Source: an uncultured Asticcacaulis sp. (lineage in GTDB: Bacteria > Pseudomonadota > Alphaproteobacteria > Caulobacterales > Caulobacteraceae). From it: a stretch of DNA of 8,453 nt. Below, in pieces: positions 1 through 5,772 of this stretch. The stretch is taken from NCBI GenBank assembly GCA_946482045.1, contig CAMLPZ010000184.1:1-8453 (forward strand), written 5' to 3'. Positions within the stretch are counted from its first letter, which is position 1. Every line of letters begins with the position of its first letter. The notes beneath the pieces are model-generated. The model was not told the DNA's origin and ran no database searches. It saw only the letters and a program-made list of their open reading frames with translations. The position numbers were made by a program, and so were the translations under genes.

Positions 1-70
1 TGTCGATCCGGGGCGCGGTGGCCGGCCAGATCACGATGCGCGTATCGCCTGCGGCGGTAAGGACGTCCAT
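1..70 (-). CDS. Partial CDS, N-terminus only, product unknown
   Basis: Reading leftward, an ATG at 70-68 opens a frame with no stop to the window edge (23 codons, beginning MDVLTAAGDTR). A GAAGG Shine-Dalgarno-like sequence lies 8 bases upstream of the ATG, which supports a real start. The N-terminus is not a signal peptide (acidic and threonine-rich, no hydrophobic core), so the product is probably cytoplasmic. Too little is visible to assign a family. The gene is divergent from the GH31 glycosidase, so the intervening 360 bases may regulate both; a shared role in sugar use is only an inference from position. Confidence 0.5.
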   Translation of the reverse strand, partial: MDVLTAAGDTRIVIWPATAPRID

Positions 71-160
71 ATCGGGTGCCTTCGGTTTGCGGATAGCGCC
101 GGGTGTAATCCATCCGCCCTCGCCTCACAACGCCTTGGTCAACCGCCCTCGCAAGCCTGT

Positions 161-179
161 CAATTGACCTACAATTGCG
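161..179. promoter_or_regulatory. Direct-repeat element, copy 1 (candidate operator)
   Basis: CAATTG at 161-166 is followed after 5 bases by CAATTG at 172-177 and then CG. The two half-elements are 11 bp apart, about one helical turn, and each CAATTG is itself a palindrome. The same arrangement recurs at 280-298. The regulator is unknown. Confidence 0.45.
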
Positions 180-279
180 CATCCATGACCGCCGGGACGA
201 TCCGGTATCCAGGGCACTATACGCATCATAGGTGGTTTTTGCCGCCGGCTTCGCGCGCAACCGCCCTAAATGACAAATC

Positions 280-298
280 CAATTATCAGACAATTGCG
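280..298. promoter_or_regulatory. Direct-repeat element, copy 2 (candidate operator)
   Basis: CAATTA at 280-285, a 5-base spacer, then CAATTG at 291-296 followed by CG. It matches copy 1 in half-element sequence, 11-bp spacing and trailing CG, while the spacer differs (TCAGA here, ACCTA in copy 1). Conservation of the half-sites but not of the spacer is what a protein-binding site would show. The copies start 119 bp apart. Confidence 0.45.
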
Positions 299-331
299 GT
301 TCGCCGCGATGCATGATAGCGGTATCGGGGA

Positions 332-355
332 GACGCCGCATGCCCGTGCGGCGCC
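332..355 (+). other. GC-rich stem-loop in the likely GH31 leader
   Basis: GACGCCGCA (332-340) can pair with TGCGGCGCC (347-355) across a 6-base loop: seven consecutive pairs, one A-C mismatch, then a closing G-C. No T-run follows, so it is not a standard intrinsic terminator. It could be an mRNA leader structure or chance in GC-rich DNA. Confidence 0.35.
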
Positions 356-431
356 TCAAATCAATCAACAGGGATAGCCGGGGTGCGCGTCGTTGCGCGG
401 CTCCGGGCGCTAAAGGGCCTGAGGGAAACGC

Positions 432-3347
432 ATGAAAAACCGCGTCATCATATCGACATTCGCCTTGCTGGCCGCCCTGGCGGGACATGCCGCCGCCAAG
501 CCTCAGAGCGGGCTTGACGTCAACGGACACCTGAAGGCGGTCGCGCCCGCCGCGGCCACGGCTTTTGCGTTCGCGCCCATCGAAGGAGGCGTCCAGGTCC
601 GGACCGGCGCGGTCACTAAGAACATCATCTTCTATGGCCCGAAGACGGTGCGGGTGAACACCACGCTCGGCGAAAACTACTGGAAGCACAAAAGCCTCGC
701 CGTCATCGACACACCCGACGCCATCGCCTTCAAGACGCGTGAGACGCCAACCACGCTGACGCTGGAAAGCGCGGCGCTGCACGTGGTCATCGACAAGGCC
801 TCCGGCGCCGTCACCTTCAAGGACCCCAAGGGCAAGGTCTTCACCCAGGAAAAGCAGGCCGCGCCGCAGGTCCTGACCAAGACGGAGATTTCGGGCGCCC
901 CGACCTACGAAGCCAGCAACACCTTTACGCTGAAGCCCGATGAAGCCATCTACGGCTTCGGCTTTGTCGGCCAGGGCGAGATCAACCGCCGCAACAAGGA
1001 ACTGCTGCTGGTCCAGACCAATATCGGCATCATCATCCCGGTCATGGTGTCGTCGGAACGCTATGGCATCCTGTGGGACACCTATTCCAAGATGCGCTTC
1101 AAGGACTCGGCCGAAGGCGCCAATCTGTGGGCCGAAAGCGCGCCGGGCGGCGTCGACTACTACTTCATGGCCGGCGATACGGTGGACGAAGTCATCCACG
1201 GCTATCGCGACCTGACCGGCGACGCGCCCATGGTCCCGAAACAGGCGTTCGGCCTGTTCATGAGCAAGGAGCGCTACCAGACACAGGCGCGGCTGCTTGA
1301 GGTGGCCGAGACCTTCCGCAAGGAACAGTTCCCGCTCGATTACATCGTCCAGGACTGGCAATACTGGGGCGGCGACAAGGACGGCACCTGGAGCGGCATG
1401 ATCTGGAACCCCGAACGGTTCCCGGACCCCAAGGGCGCGATCGACAAGCTGCACGGCATGAACCTCAAGCTGATGATTTCGATCTGGCCGTCGATCGGCA
1501 ACGACACCGCCCTGGCGCACGAGCTGGACGCGAAGAAGCTGCGCTTCGAACCGCTGCACTGGATCTCGAAAAAGGCGCGCATCTACGACGCCTTCAGCGC
1601 GGAAGGCCGCCAGATCTATTTCAAGCACGTCAAGAAAGGCCTGCTCGACGTCGGGGTCGATGCCCTGTGGATGGACGGCACCGAGGTTGAGGTCGGCACC
1701 GCCGTCCACGACGCGGGCGAAACCGAGCGCGACATCAAGCTCTTGGGCGACAACGCCATGGGCGATTTCACCCGCTACCTCAATCCGTATTCGCTGATGA
1801 CGACGCTGGGGACCTATGAAGGCCAGCGCGCCACCAGCAACAAGCGCGCCCTGACCCTGACGCGCTCGGCCTGGGCCGGGGCGCAGAGGACGTCGGCTGC
1901 GTCATGGTCCGGCGACACCTTCTCCAGCTGGAAGACCTTTGCCGAACAGATCAACGGCGGCGTCAATGTCACCATCGCCGGCACGCCCTACTGGACACAG
2001 GATACCGGCGGCTTCTTCGTCGCGGGGCAGTTTCCGGAAGGCGAGAAGAGCCCGGCCTACCGCGAGCTGTTCGCGCGCTGGACGCAGTACGCGGCCTTCA
2101 ACCCGTTGATGCGCATCCACGGCACCGATATCGAACGCGAGCCCTATATCTTCAAGACGCTGGACCCAGAGGTCTACACGTCGCTGCGCGCCTCGGTCGA
2201 CATGCGCTACCGCCTGATGCCCTATATCTACAGCCAGAGCTGGCAGGTCACGCACAACGGCTACACGATGATGCGCGCTCTTCCGATGGACTTCCCGGAC
2301 GACAAGGCCGTTCATAATATCAACGACGCCTTCATGTTCGGGCCGTCCTTCCTGGTCCACCCGGTGACGCGGCCGATGTTCCGCTTCCTGCCGCCGCCGG
2401 CCACGACCATTCCCGCGACGGCGCTGCGCACGCCTGACGGCAAGCCCGGCCTGGCGGGGCAGTATTACGACGGGATGAACTTCGAGACGGCCAAGGGCAA
2501 GACGCTTGACTCCACCATCGACCTGCGCTGGCCGGGGCCGCCGCTGACCGAAATCCCGGCGGGCCTTACGGCGCTCAACAACTTCTCCGCACGCTGGGAG
2601 GGCACGGTTATCGCGCCTGAGGACGGCGAGTACGAACTGGGCCTCGAAGGCGATGACGGCATGCGCCTGTTCGTCGACGGCAAGCTGCTGTTCGAAGACT
2701 GGAACATGGGTGGCGCCCGCTACCGGAGCGGCAAGGTGACGCTCAAAAAGGGCCAGAGCGTGCCCATCAAGCTGGAATACTTCCAGGGCGGTGGCAACCG
2801 CAGCCTGCGCCTGGCCTGGCGCACGCCCAGCCAGATTGCTGAACTGGCGAACACCAAGACCGAAATCGACGCCAGCATGGACACCTACCTGCCCAAGGGC
2901 GCGGCCTGGTACGACTTCTGGACGCACGAACGTTTCGACGGCGGCGCAAGCGTGACCAAGACCGTGCCGATGGACATCCTGCCGCTCTATGTCCGCGCCG
3001 GATCGATCGTGCCGATGGGGCCGACGCTTCAGTATGCGACTGAGCACCCCGACGCCGAGTATGAAATCCGCGTTTATCCCGGCGCGAATGGCACGTTCAC
3101 CGTCTATGAGGACGACAACGAGACCTACAACTACGAGAAGGGCCAGTACGCGACCTACGATCTGAACTGGAACGACGCCACGCGGACGCTGTCGATCGGC
3201 GCGCGCAAGGGCGATTATCCGGGGCTGGTCAAGAGCCGGAAGCTCAATATCGTCGTGGTGAGCCCGGCCAATGCCACGAAACTGTCGCAGGCGCCCGCGA
3301 CGCAGTCGGTGACCTATACGGGCGCACCGGTGTCGCTGCGCTTCTGA
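432..3347 (+). CDS. Exported GH31 alpha-glycosidase (alpha-xylosidase/alpha-glucosidase type) with PA14 insert
   Basis: A 971-residue exo-acting alpha-glycosidase of family GH31, predicted to act in the periplasm or outside the cell on alpha-linked xylose or glucose in oligosaccharides. Residues 1-22 form a signal peptide (KNR, hydrophobic core, cleavage near HAAA/KP). An N-terminal mutarotase-like beta-sandwich follows, ending near the IYGFGFVGQGE motif (about residue 175). The catalytic barrel starts near residue 265 and carries YIVQDWQYWGG (304-314), ALWMDGTE with D415 as predicted nucleophile, and WSGDTFSSW with D495 as predicted acid/base. The proximal C-terminal sandwich begins at FMFGPSFLVHPVT, is interrupted by a PA14 domain (about 671-800, starting GLAGQYYDG and ending LRLAWRTP), and resumes at YLPKGAAWYDFW. 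A DUF5110-type domain (VYPGANGTFTVYEDD, near 880) ends the protein. The start has GAGG 7 bases upstream. PA14-bearing GH31 enzymes are often alpha-xylosidases acting on xyloglucan, but exact specificity is not readable here. The last 34 bases overlap the 3' end of the opposing membrane-protein gene. Confidence 0.93.
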   Translation: MKNRVIISTFALLAALAGHAAAKPQSGLDVNGHLKAVAPAAATAFAFAPIEGGVQVRTGAVTKNIIFYGPKTVRVNTTLGENYWKHKSLAVIDTPDAIAFKTRETPTTLTLESAALHVVIDKASGAVTFKDPKGKVFTQEKQAAPQVLTKTEISGAPTYEASNTFTLKPDEAIYGFGFVGQGEINRRNKELLLVQTNIGIIIPVMVSSERYGILWDTYSKMRFKDSAEGANLWAESAPGGVDYYFMAGDTVDEVIHGYRDLTGDAPMVPKQAFGLFMSKERYQTQARLLEVAETFRKEQFPLDYIVQDWQYWGGDKDGTWSGMIWNPERFPDPKGAIDKLHGMNLKLMISIWPSIGNDTALAHELDAKKLRFEPLHWISKKARIYDAFSAEGRQIYFKHVKKGLLDVGVDALWMDGTEVEVGTAVHDAGETERDIKLLGDNAMGDFTRYLNPYSLMTTLGTYEGQRATSNKRALTLTRSAWAGAQRTSAASWSGDTFSSWKTFAEQINGGVNVTIAGTPYWTQDTGGFFVAGQFPEGEKSPAYRELFARWTQYAAFNPLMRIHGTDIEREPYIFKTLDPEVYTSLRASVDMRYRLMPYIYSQSWQVTHNGYTMMRALPMDFPDDKAVHNINDAFMFGPSFLVHPVTRPMFRFLPPPATTIPATALRTPDGKPGLAGQYYDGMNFETAKGKTLDSTIDLRWPGPPLTEIPAGLTALNNFSARWEGTVIAPEDGEYELGLEGDDGMRLFVDGKLLFEDWNMGGARYRSGKVTLKKGQSVPIKLEYFQGGGNRSLRLAWRTPSQIAELANTKTEIDASMDTYLPKGAAWYDFWTHERFDGGASVTKTVPMDILPLYVRAGSIVPMGPTLQYATEHPDAEYEIRVYPGANGTFTVYEDDNETYNYEKGQYATYDLNWNDATRTLSIGARKGDYPGLVKSRKLNIVVVSPANATKLSQAPATQSVTYTGAPVSLRF

Positions 3348-4045
3348 CCGCCCAGCGATGCCAGCGAGGCGAGGTGAAGCAGGATCGATAGCGGCACCAG
3401 GAAGGTTGGGATGAGAACCAGCGGAAACTGCGCCACCATCGTGTTCGGCGCATCGAAGGCGAACATCTGAAAGCGCGACGGCGAGGTTAAAAAGCCCGTC
3501 GTCAGCGCCACGGCCAGGTCCAGTATGCCGAGCAGGTTCCAGGCGATAATCGCGCCCCTCGCCTTTTCGGGCCTGCGGGCGGCGAAATAGGCCACCAGTG
3601 GCGCTGCCAGACCGACCAGGACGTCGCCGATCCCGGCCGGCCACGCGAACAGCGCCGGCAGTTGGCCCGCCGCCCACAACACCATGAAGATACCGCCCAG
3701 GGCGCGATAGAGCTGGATGCCGATCAGCCATGGCTGCGGCAGGCCACGGACAAACGCCCGAAAGCCGGGTTCCAGACAATAGGCCAGGACGCCCAGAACG
3801 ATTGGCGTCACGATGCCGAATTGAATGGTTGGCATGCGTCCGGCTTCGGCGACGTACACGTTGGTAGAGGCCAGCCCTACCGCCGCGATCAACCAACCGA
3901 TGAGCACGATGATTATCCCCGCCGCCGGGCGCCCTCCGGCCGCTGCGGGATAGGCCACAGGCGCGAAGCGCACCATGGCGGCGGTCAGAACAGCGATGAG
4001 CGTCAGGGCGCACGCCATGAAAAGGGTAAGCTGAAGCGACGACAT
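3314..4045 (-). CDS. Polytopic membrane protein, function unknown, divergent from hxlR
   Basis: A 243-residue, very hydrophobic inner-membrane protein with about seven predicted transmembrane segments, near residues 4-26, 42-62, 73-91, 105-126, 137-155, 163-185 and 203-225. No catalytic or metal-binding motif stands out; the most distinctive stretch is LYRALGGIFMVLWAAGQLP followed by FAWPAGIGDVLVG, around segments 4-5. The short C-terminal tail is polar (GGQKRSDTGAPV). A strong ribosome-binding site GGAGG lies 7 bases before the ATG, which fixes the start. It is divergent from the HxlR regulator across a region with a large palindrome, so it is probably the main target of that regulator. Its end overlaps the GH31 coding sequence by 34 bases in convergent orientation. 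I do not recognise a characterised family; a role in export or stress tolerance would be guesswork. Confidence 0.85.
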   Translation of the reverse strand: MSSLQLTLFMACALTLIAVLTAAMVRFAPVAYPAAAGGRPAAGIIIVLIGWLIAAVGLASTNVYVAEAGRMPTIQFGIVTPIVLGVLAYCLEPGFRAFVRGLPQPWLIGIQLYRALGGIFMVLWAAGQLPALFAWPAGIGDVLVGLAAPLVAYFAARRPEKARGAIIAWNLLGILDLAVALTTGFLTSPSRFQMFAFDAPNTMVAQFPLVLIPTFLVPLSILLHLASLASLGGQKRSDTGAPV

Positions 4046-4095
4046 GAGAGGACCTCCGTTTTGCGAGGCTTAAGGGGACGCCGGATTCACCAACT

Positions 4096-4131
4096 TGTCA
4101 ATACATAGCGACTATGAAATATGTAGTGACA
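4096..4131. promoter_or_regulatory. 36-bp palindrome, candidate HxlR operator
   Basis: Left arm TGTCAATACATA (4096-4107) and right arm TATGTAGTGACA (4120-4131) are inverted repeats matching at 11 of 12 positions, separated by 12 bases. The site sits between the divergent membrane-protein and hxlR genes. The outer end of each arm is a -35-like hexamer facing outward (TTGACA leftward at 4101-4096, GTGACA rightward at 4126-4131). A dimeric winged-helix repressor bound here would block both promoters. HxlR-family proteins commonly bind AT-rich inverted repeats beside their own gene. Assignment to this HxlR protein is an inference from position. Confidence 0.7.
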
Positions 4132-4160
4132 TTTAATGACGGACTTTCTATCTTGCTGTC
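4126..4160 (+). promoter_or_regulatory. Predicted hxlR promoter giving a leaderless transcript
   Basis: -35 GTGACA (4126-4131, 5 of 6 to TTGACA), a 17-bp spacer, and -10 TATCTT (4149-4154, 4 of 6). Transcription would start about 7 bases after the -10, at or next to the ATG at 4161. No Shine-Dalgarno sequence lies before that ATG, which agrees with a leaderless mRNA. The same bases also partly fit the Caulobacter housekeeping pattern (TTGACGS, N10-14, GCTANAWC) with a 14-base spacer. Confidence 0.55.
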
Positions 4161-4475
4161 ATGGCCAAATCCTACGAGCTTGATTGCCCTGTGGCGCGCA
4201 CACTCGACATCGTCGGTGAAAAGTGGACGCTGCTGATCCTGCGAGACCTGTTCACCAAGGGGCCGCAACGCTTTCTCGATTTCGAAAAGAGCCTGGAAAG
4301 CGTGCCGCCATCGACCCTGTCCGCACGTATCAAGACGCTTGAGGAAGGCGGCATTATCGTGGCCGAACTATACGACACCCATCCGCCGCGATCGCGTTAT
4401 GCCTTGACCGACAAAGGCAGGAAGCTTGGTCCAGTCCTGCTCGCCCTGCGCCAGTGGGGGACGGATTATACGTGA
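4161..4475 (+). CDS. HxlR-family transcriptional regulator
   Basis: A 104-residue winged helix-turn-helix protein of the HxlR/YodB family. It opens with the family signature: Cys9-Pro followed by VARTLDIVGEKWTLLILRDL. The recognition region (FLDFEKSLESVPPSTLSARIKTLEEGGII) and the wing (PPRSRYALTDKGRKL) follow, and the C-terminal helix is LGPVLLALRQWG. HxlR proteins are dimeric, usually repressors, and in YodB/HypR-type members the N-terminal Cys senses electrophiles or disulfide stress; Cys9 is the equivalent position here and the only Cys in the protein. At 104 residues it is at the short end for the family but looks complete. It probably regulates itself and the divergent membrane protein through the palindrome at 4096-4131. 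The inducer is unknown. Confidence 0.92.
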   Translation: MAKSYELDCPVARTLDIVGEKWTLLILRDLFTKGPQRFLDFEKSLESVPPSTLSARIKTLEEGGIIVAELYDTHPPRSRYALTDKGRKLGPVLLALRQWGTDYT

Positions 4476-4511
4476 GCGCTGGCCGGTCAAGCCAGGCTGA
4501 CGCGGATGATC

Positions 4512-5261
4512 TTAAACACCGTGGCGGGCCAGCATCCACGCCGCCATGGCGACCATCATAAGGTTTTCGGTCAGCGACACGAAACCCAGCGGCACATTGC
4601 TGTCGCCGCCGACGCAGGCGCATTTCAGCTCGCGCTTGTCGATATAGACGGCCTTGTAGACCGACACGGCGCCTATTCCGCCGATGACCAGCGCGACCGG
4701 TATCGACAGCCAGTTGAGCACGCCCGCAATCATCAGCACGCCCGCGCCCAGTTCCGCGAACGGATAGATGTAGCCATAAGGCACCCAGCGTTTGGCCAGC
4801 AGGTCGTAGTTCAGGAACATGGTCGAGAACTTTTCGACGTTCTGCAGCTTCAGCACCGCCAGGACGACCATGGTGAAGGCGATGAACAGCTCCGCGGCAT
4901 GAAGCGTAAACGGCGATCCGCTCAGGAGGTAGCTGACGGCCATGGCCATCAGCGCGGTGCCGGCGAATACGGCCAGCACCGGCGTATAGCTGGGCGCCTT
5001 CGGGTCGGGTACGCTTTGGCCGAAATGGCGGCGCAGGTCGTCATAGCCGCCGATGCGCTGACCTTCGATAAAGACCTGCGGCGTGGTCGCGACGTCGTGT
5101 TTGGCCTTGAAGGCGTCGGTCTCCTCGCGCGTTGTCAGCCAGTGGTCTTCGACGGCAAAGCCTTTGGATTTCAGCAGGTGCACGGCCTTGAGGCCATAGG
5201 GGCAGGTGTGGCTGGCCATCACCATGCGATAGATTTCAGCGGTTTTTGTCGGTTGTGTCAT
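4512..5261 (-). CDS. Glutaredoxin-MauE/DoxX-type fusion, redox-associated membrane protein
   Basis: A 249-residue protein with two parts. Residues 8-85 are a glutaredoxin-like thioredoxin fold: the active site is CPYG (Cys20), a single-Cys variant of CPYC, with TTPQVF (cis-Pro61) and GGYDDL further on, as in glutathione-binding glutaredoxins. After a short linker (VPDPKAPSYTP) comes a membrane domain of about five hydrophobic segments (roughly 93-111, 117-137, 160-180, 184-203, 226-246) related to the MauE/DoxX redox-associated proteins. It carries a CxC pair, Cys214-Ala-Cys216, followed by VGG just before the last segment. A plausible role is thiol-electron transfer between a cytosolic monothiol glutaredoxin and a membrane-facing dithiol, perhaps for detoxification or disulfide handling; the substrate is not known. 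The start has AGAGG 9 bases upstream. It is divergent from the MerR-type gene, whose operator sits in this gene's promoter, so induction by metal or thiol stress is likely. Confidence 0.85.
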   Translation of the reverse strand: MTQPTKTAEIYRMVMASHTCPYGLKAVHLLKSKGFAVEDHWLTTREETDAFKAKHDVATTPQVFIEGQRIGGYDDLRRHFGQSVPDPKAPSYTPVLAVFAGTALMAMAVSYLLSGSPFTLHAAELFIAFTMVVLAVLKLQNVEKFSTMFLNYDLLAKRWVPYGYIYPFAELGAGVLMIAGVLNWLSIPVALVIGGIGAVSVYKAVYIDKRELKCACVGGDSNVPLGFVSLTENLMMVAMAAWMLARHGV

Positions 5262-5265
5262 GGGT

Positions 5266-5282
5266 GCAATCCTCTCGATTGC
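5266..5282 (-). promoter_or_regulatory. Hairpin presenting the ribosome-binding site of the glutaredoxin-MauE gene
   Basis: In the leftward transcript GCAATC, loop GAGAG, GATTGC forms a perfect 6-bp stem, ending 4 bases before the ATG at 5261. The Shine-Dalgarno sequence GAGAGG spans the loop and the first stem base. This may tune translation, or it may be a second small DNA palindrome next to the MerR site. Confidence 0.45.
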
Positions 5283-5284
5283 TC

Positions 5285-5318
5285 CCTATATGGGGTCTGT
5301 ACCATGGTACGGAGTCAA
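5285..5318 (-). promoter_or_regulatory. mer-type promoter/operator with long spacer
   Basis: Reading leftward, TTGACT (5318-5313) is followed by CC and then a perfect 12-bp palindrome GTACCATGGTAC (5310-5299). A -10-like CATATA (5292-5287, 20-bp spacer) or TATAGG (5290-5285, 22-bp spacer) comes next. A palindrome inside an over-long spacer downstream of TTGACTCCGTAC is the classic arrangement for MerR-family activators, which twist the DNA so that RNA polymerase can use a misaligned promoter. The promoter drives the glutaredoxin-MauE gene. Which -10 is used is uncertain. Confidence 0.8.
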
Positions 5319-5334
5319 GCCTGTGGATCACAAT

Positions 5335-5730
5335 ATGACGATCGGCGCCCTGGCGCGCGAAGGCGGCGTAGGGGTCGAGACCGTGCGCTACTATCAGAGG
5401 CGCGGTTTGCTTACGACGCCCGAACGCAGCGGCGGCAACGCCCTGTCGGGCGGCGTGCGGCGTTACGGCCCGGACGATCTGCGCCGCCTGCGCTTTATCC
5501 GCCAGGCGCAGGCCTCGGGCTTTACGCTTGAGGAAATCGGCGAATTGCTGGCGCTCGACGCCGGCCATGACCGGCCGCGCGCCCAGGCCCTGGCAACCGC
5601 GCGCATCAAGGCACTGGACGCGAAAATCGCGGAACTCCAGGCGGCGCGGGCGGCACTGCAAAGGCTGGCCCACGACTGCGCCCATTCCGATGGTCCCTGC
5701 CCGATCATTTCGGCGTTTGAGACTGCGTGA
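5335..5730 (+). CDS. MerR-family transcriptional regulator with C-terminal Cys pair
   Basis: A 131-residue MerR-type activator. The N-terminal winged helix is canonical (MTIGALAREGGVGVETVRYYQRRGLL, then GGVRRYGPDDLRRLRFIRQAQASGFTLEEIGELL). It is followed by a long dimerisation helix (about 80-112) and an effector loop with Cys115 and Cys122 (DCAHSDGPCPII). That loop resembles the metal-binding loops of MerR and CueR, but the Cys (MerR) or Ser (CueR) expected at the start of the dimerisation helix is absent; the aligned region reads DRPRAQA with Arg or Pro there. Metal or thiol sensing is therefore likely but the effector cannot be named. ATG 5335 gives the usual family N-terminus; GTG 5323, with GGAG 8 bases upstream, is a possible alternative that adds four residues. 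An in-frame ATG at 5260 lies upstream of the operator and is unlikely. The protein probably controls the divergent glutaredoxin-MauE gene, and ogt follows 42 bases later. Confidence 0.88.
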   Translation: MTIGALAREGGVGVETVRYYQRRGLLTTPERSGGNALSGGVRRYGPDDLRRLRFIRQAQASGFTLEEIGELLALDAGHDRPRAQALATARIKALDAKIAELQAARAALQRLAHDCAHSDGPCPIISAFETA

Positions 5731-5772
5731 CCTGCTGACGGTTCTTAGCGACTCAAAGCATGATAAGGCGGC

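Larger units (their letters stand above)
71..431. promoter_or_regulatory. Divergent intergenic regulatory region upstream of the GH31 gene
   Basis: These 361 bases contain no convincing gene. They hold two related direct-repeat elements (161-179 and 280-298, listed separately), a GC-rich hairpin (332-355) and the GH31 ribosome-binding site (GAGG at 421-424, 7 bases before the ATG). A perfect -35 hexamer TTGACA reads leftward at 164-159, inside the first repeat element, but I see no matching -10 for the leftward gene. A weak rightward -10-like TATACG lies at 219-224. The exact promoters cannot be set from sequence alone. The long gap and repeated elements suggest that GH31 expression is controlled by an inducer. 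Confidence 0.5.

Noticed and set aside
217..224. A GH31 promoter using TATACG as -10
   Set aside because: No acceptable -35 at 16-18 bp spacing and only partial fit to the Caulobacter pattern.
1902..4013. A 703-codon open frame on the minus strand
   Set aside because: It runs antisense to the GH31 coding sequence and then out of frame through the membrane-protein gene. The translation is Arg/Gly/Ala-rich low-complexity with no domain, typical of shadow frames in high-GC DNA.
4073..4101. A complete promoter for the membrane-protein gene using the perfect leftward TTGACA
   Set aside because: The expected -10 position reads TCCCCT and no alternative fits, so only the -35 and the operator are claimed.
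4479..4495. CTGGC/GCCAG hairpin between the convergent hxlR and glutaredoxin-MauE genes as a terminator
   Set aside because: Only 5 bp of stem with a 7-base loop and no T-run on either strand; too weak to call.
5260..5334. Upstream ATG start for the merR-like gene
   Set aside because: It would place the N-terminus before the gene's own operator and overlap the start codon of the divergent gene. The family N-terminus begins at 5335 (or possibly GTG 5323).
4506..5531. A 341-codon open frame on the plus strand
   Set aside because: It is antisense to the glutaredoxin-MauE gene, crosses the divergent promoter and enters the merR-like gene in another frame. Its composition is His/Gln/Arg-rich with no motif.
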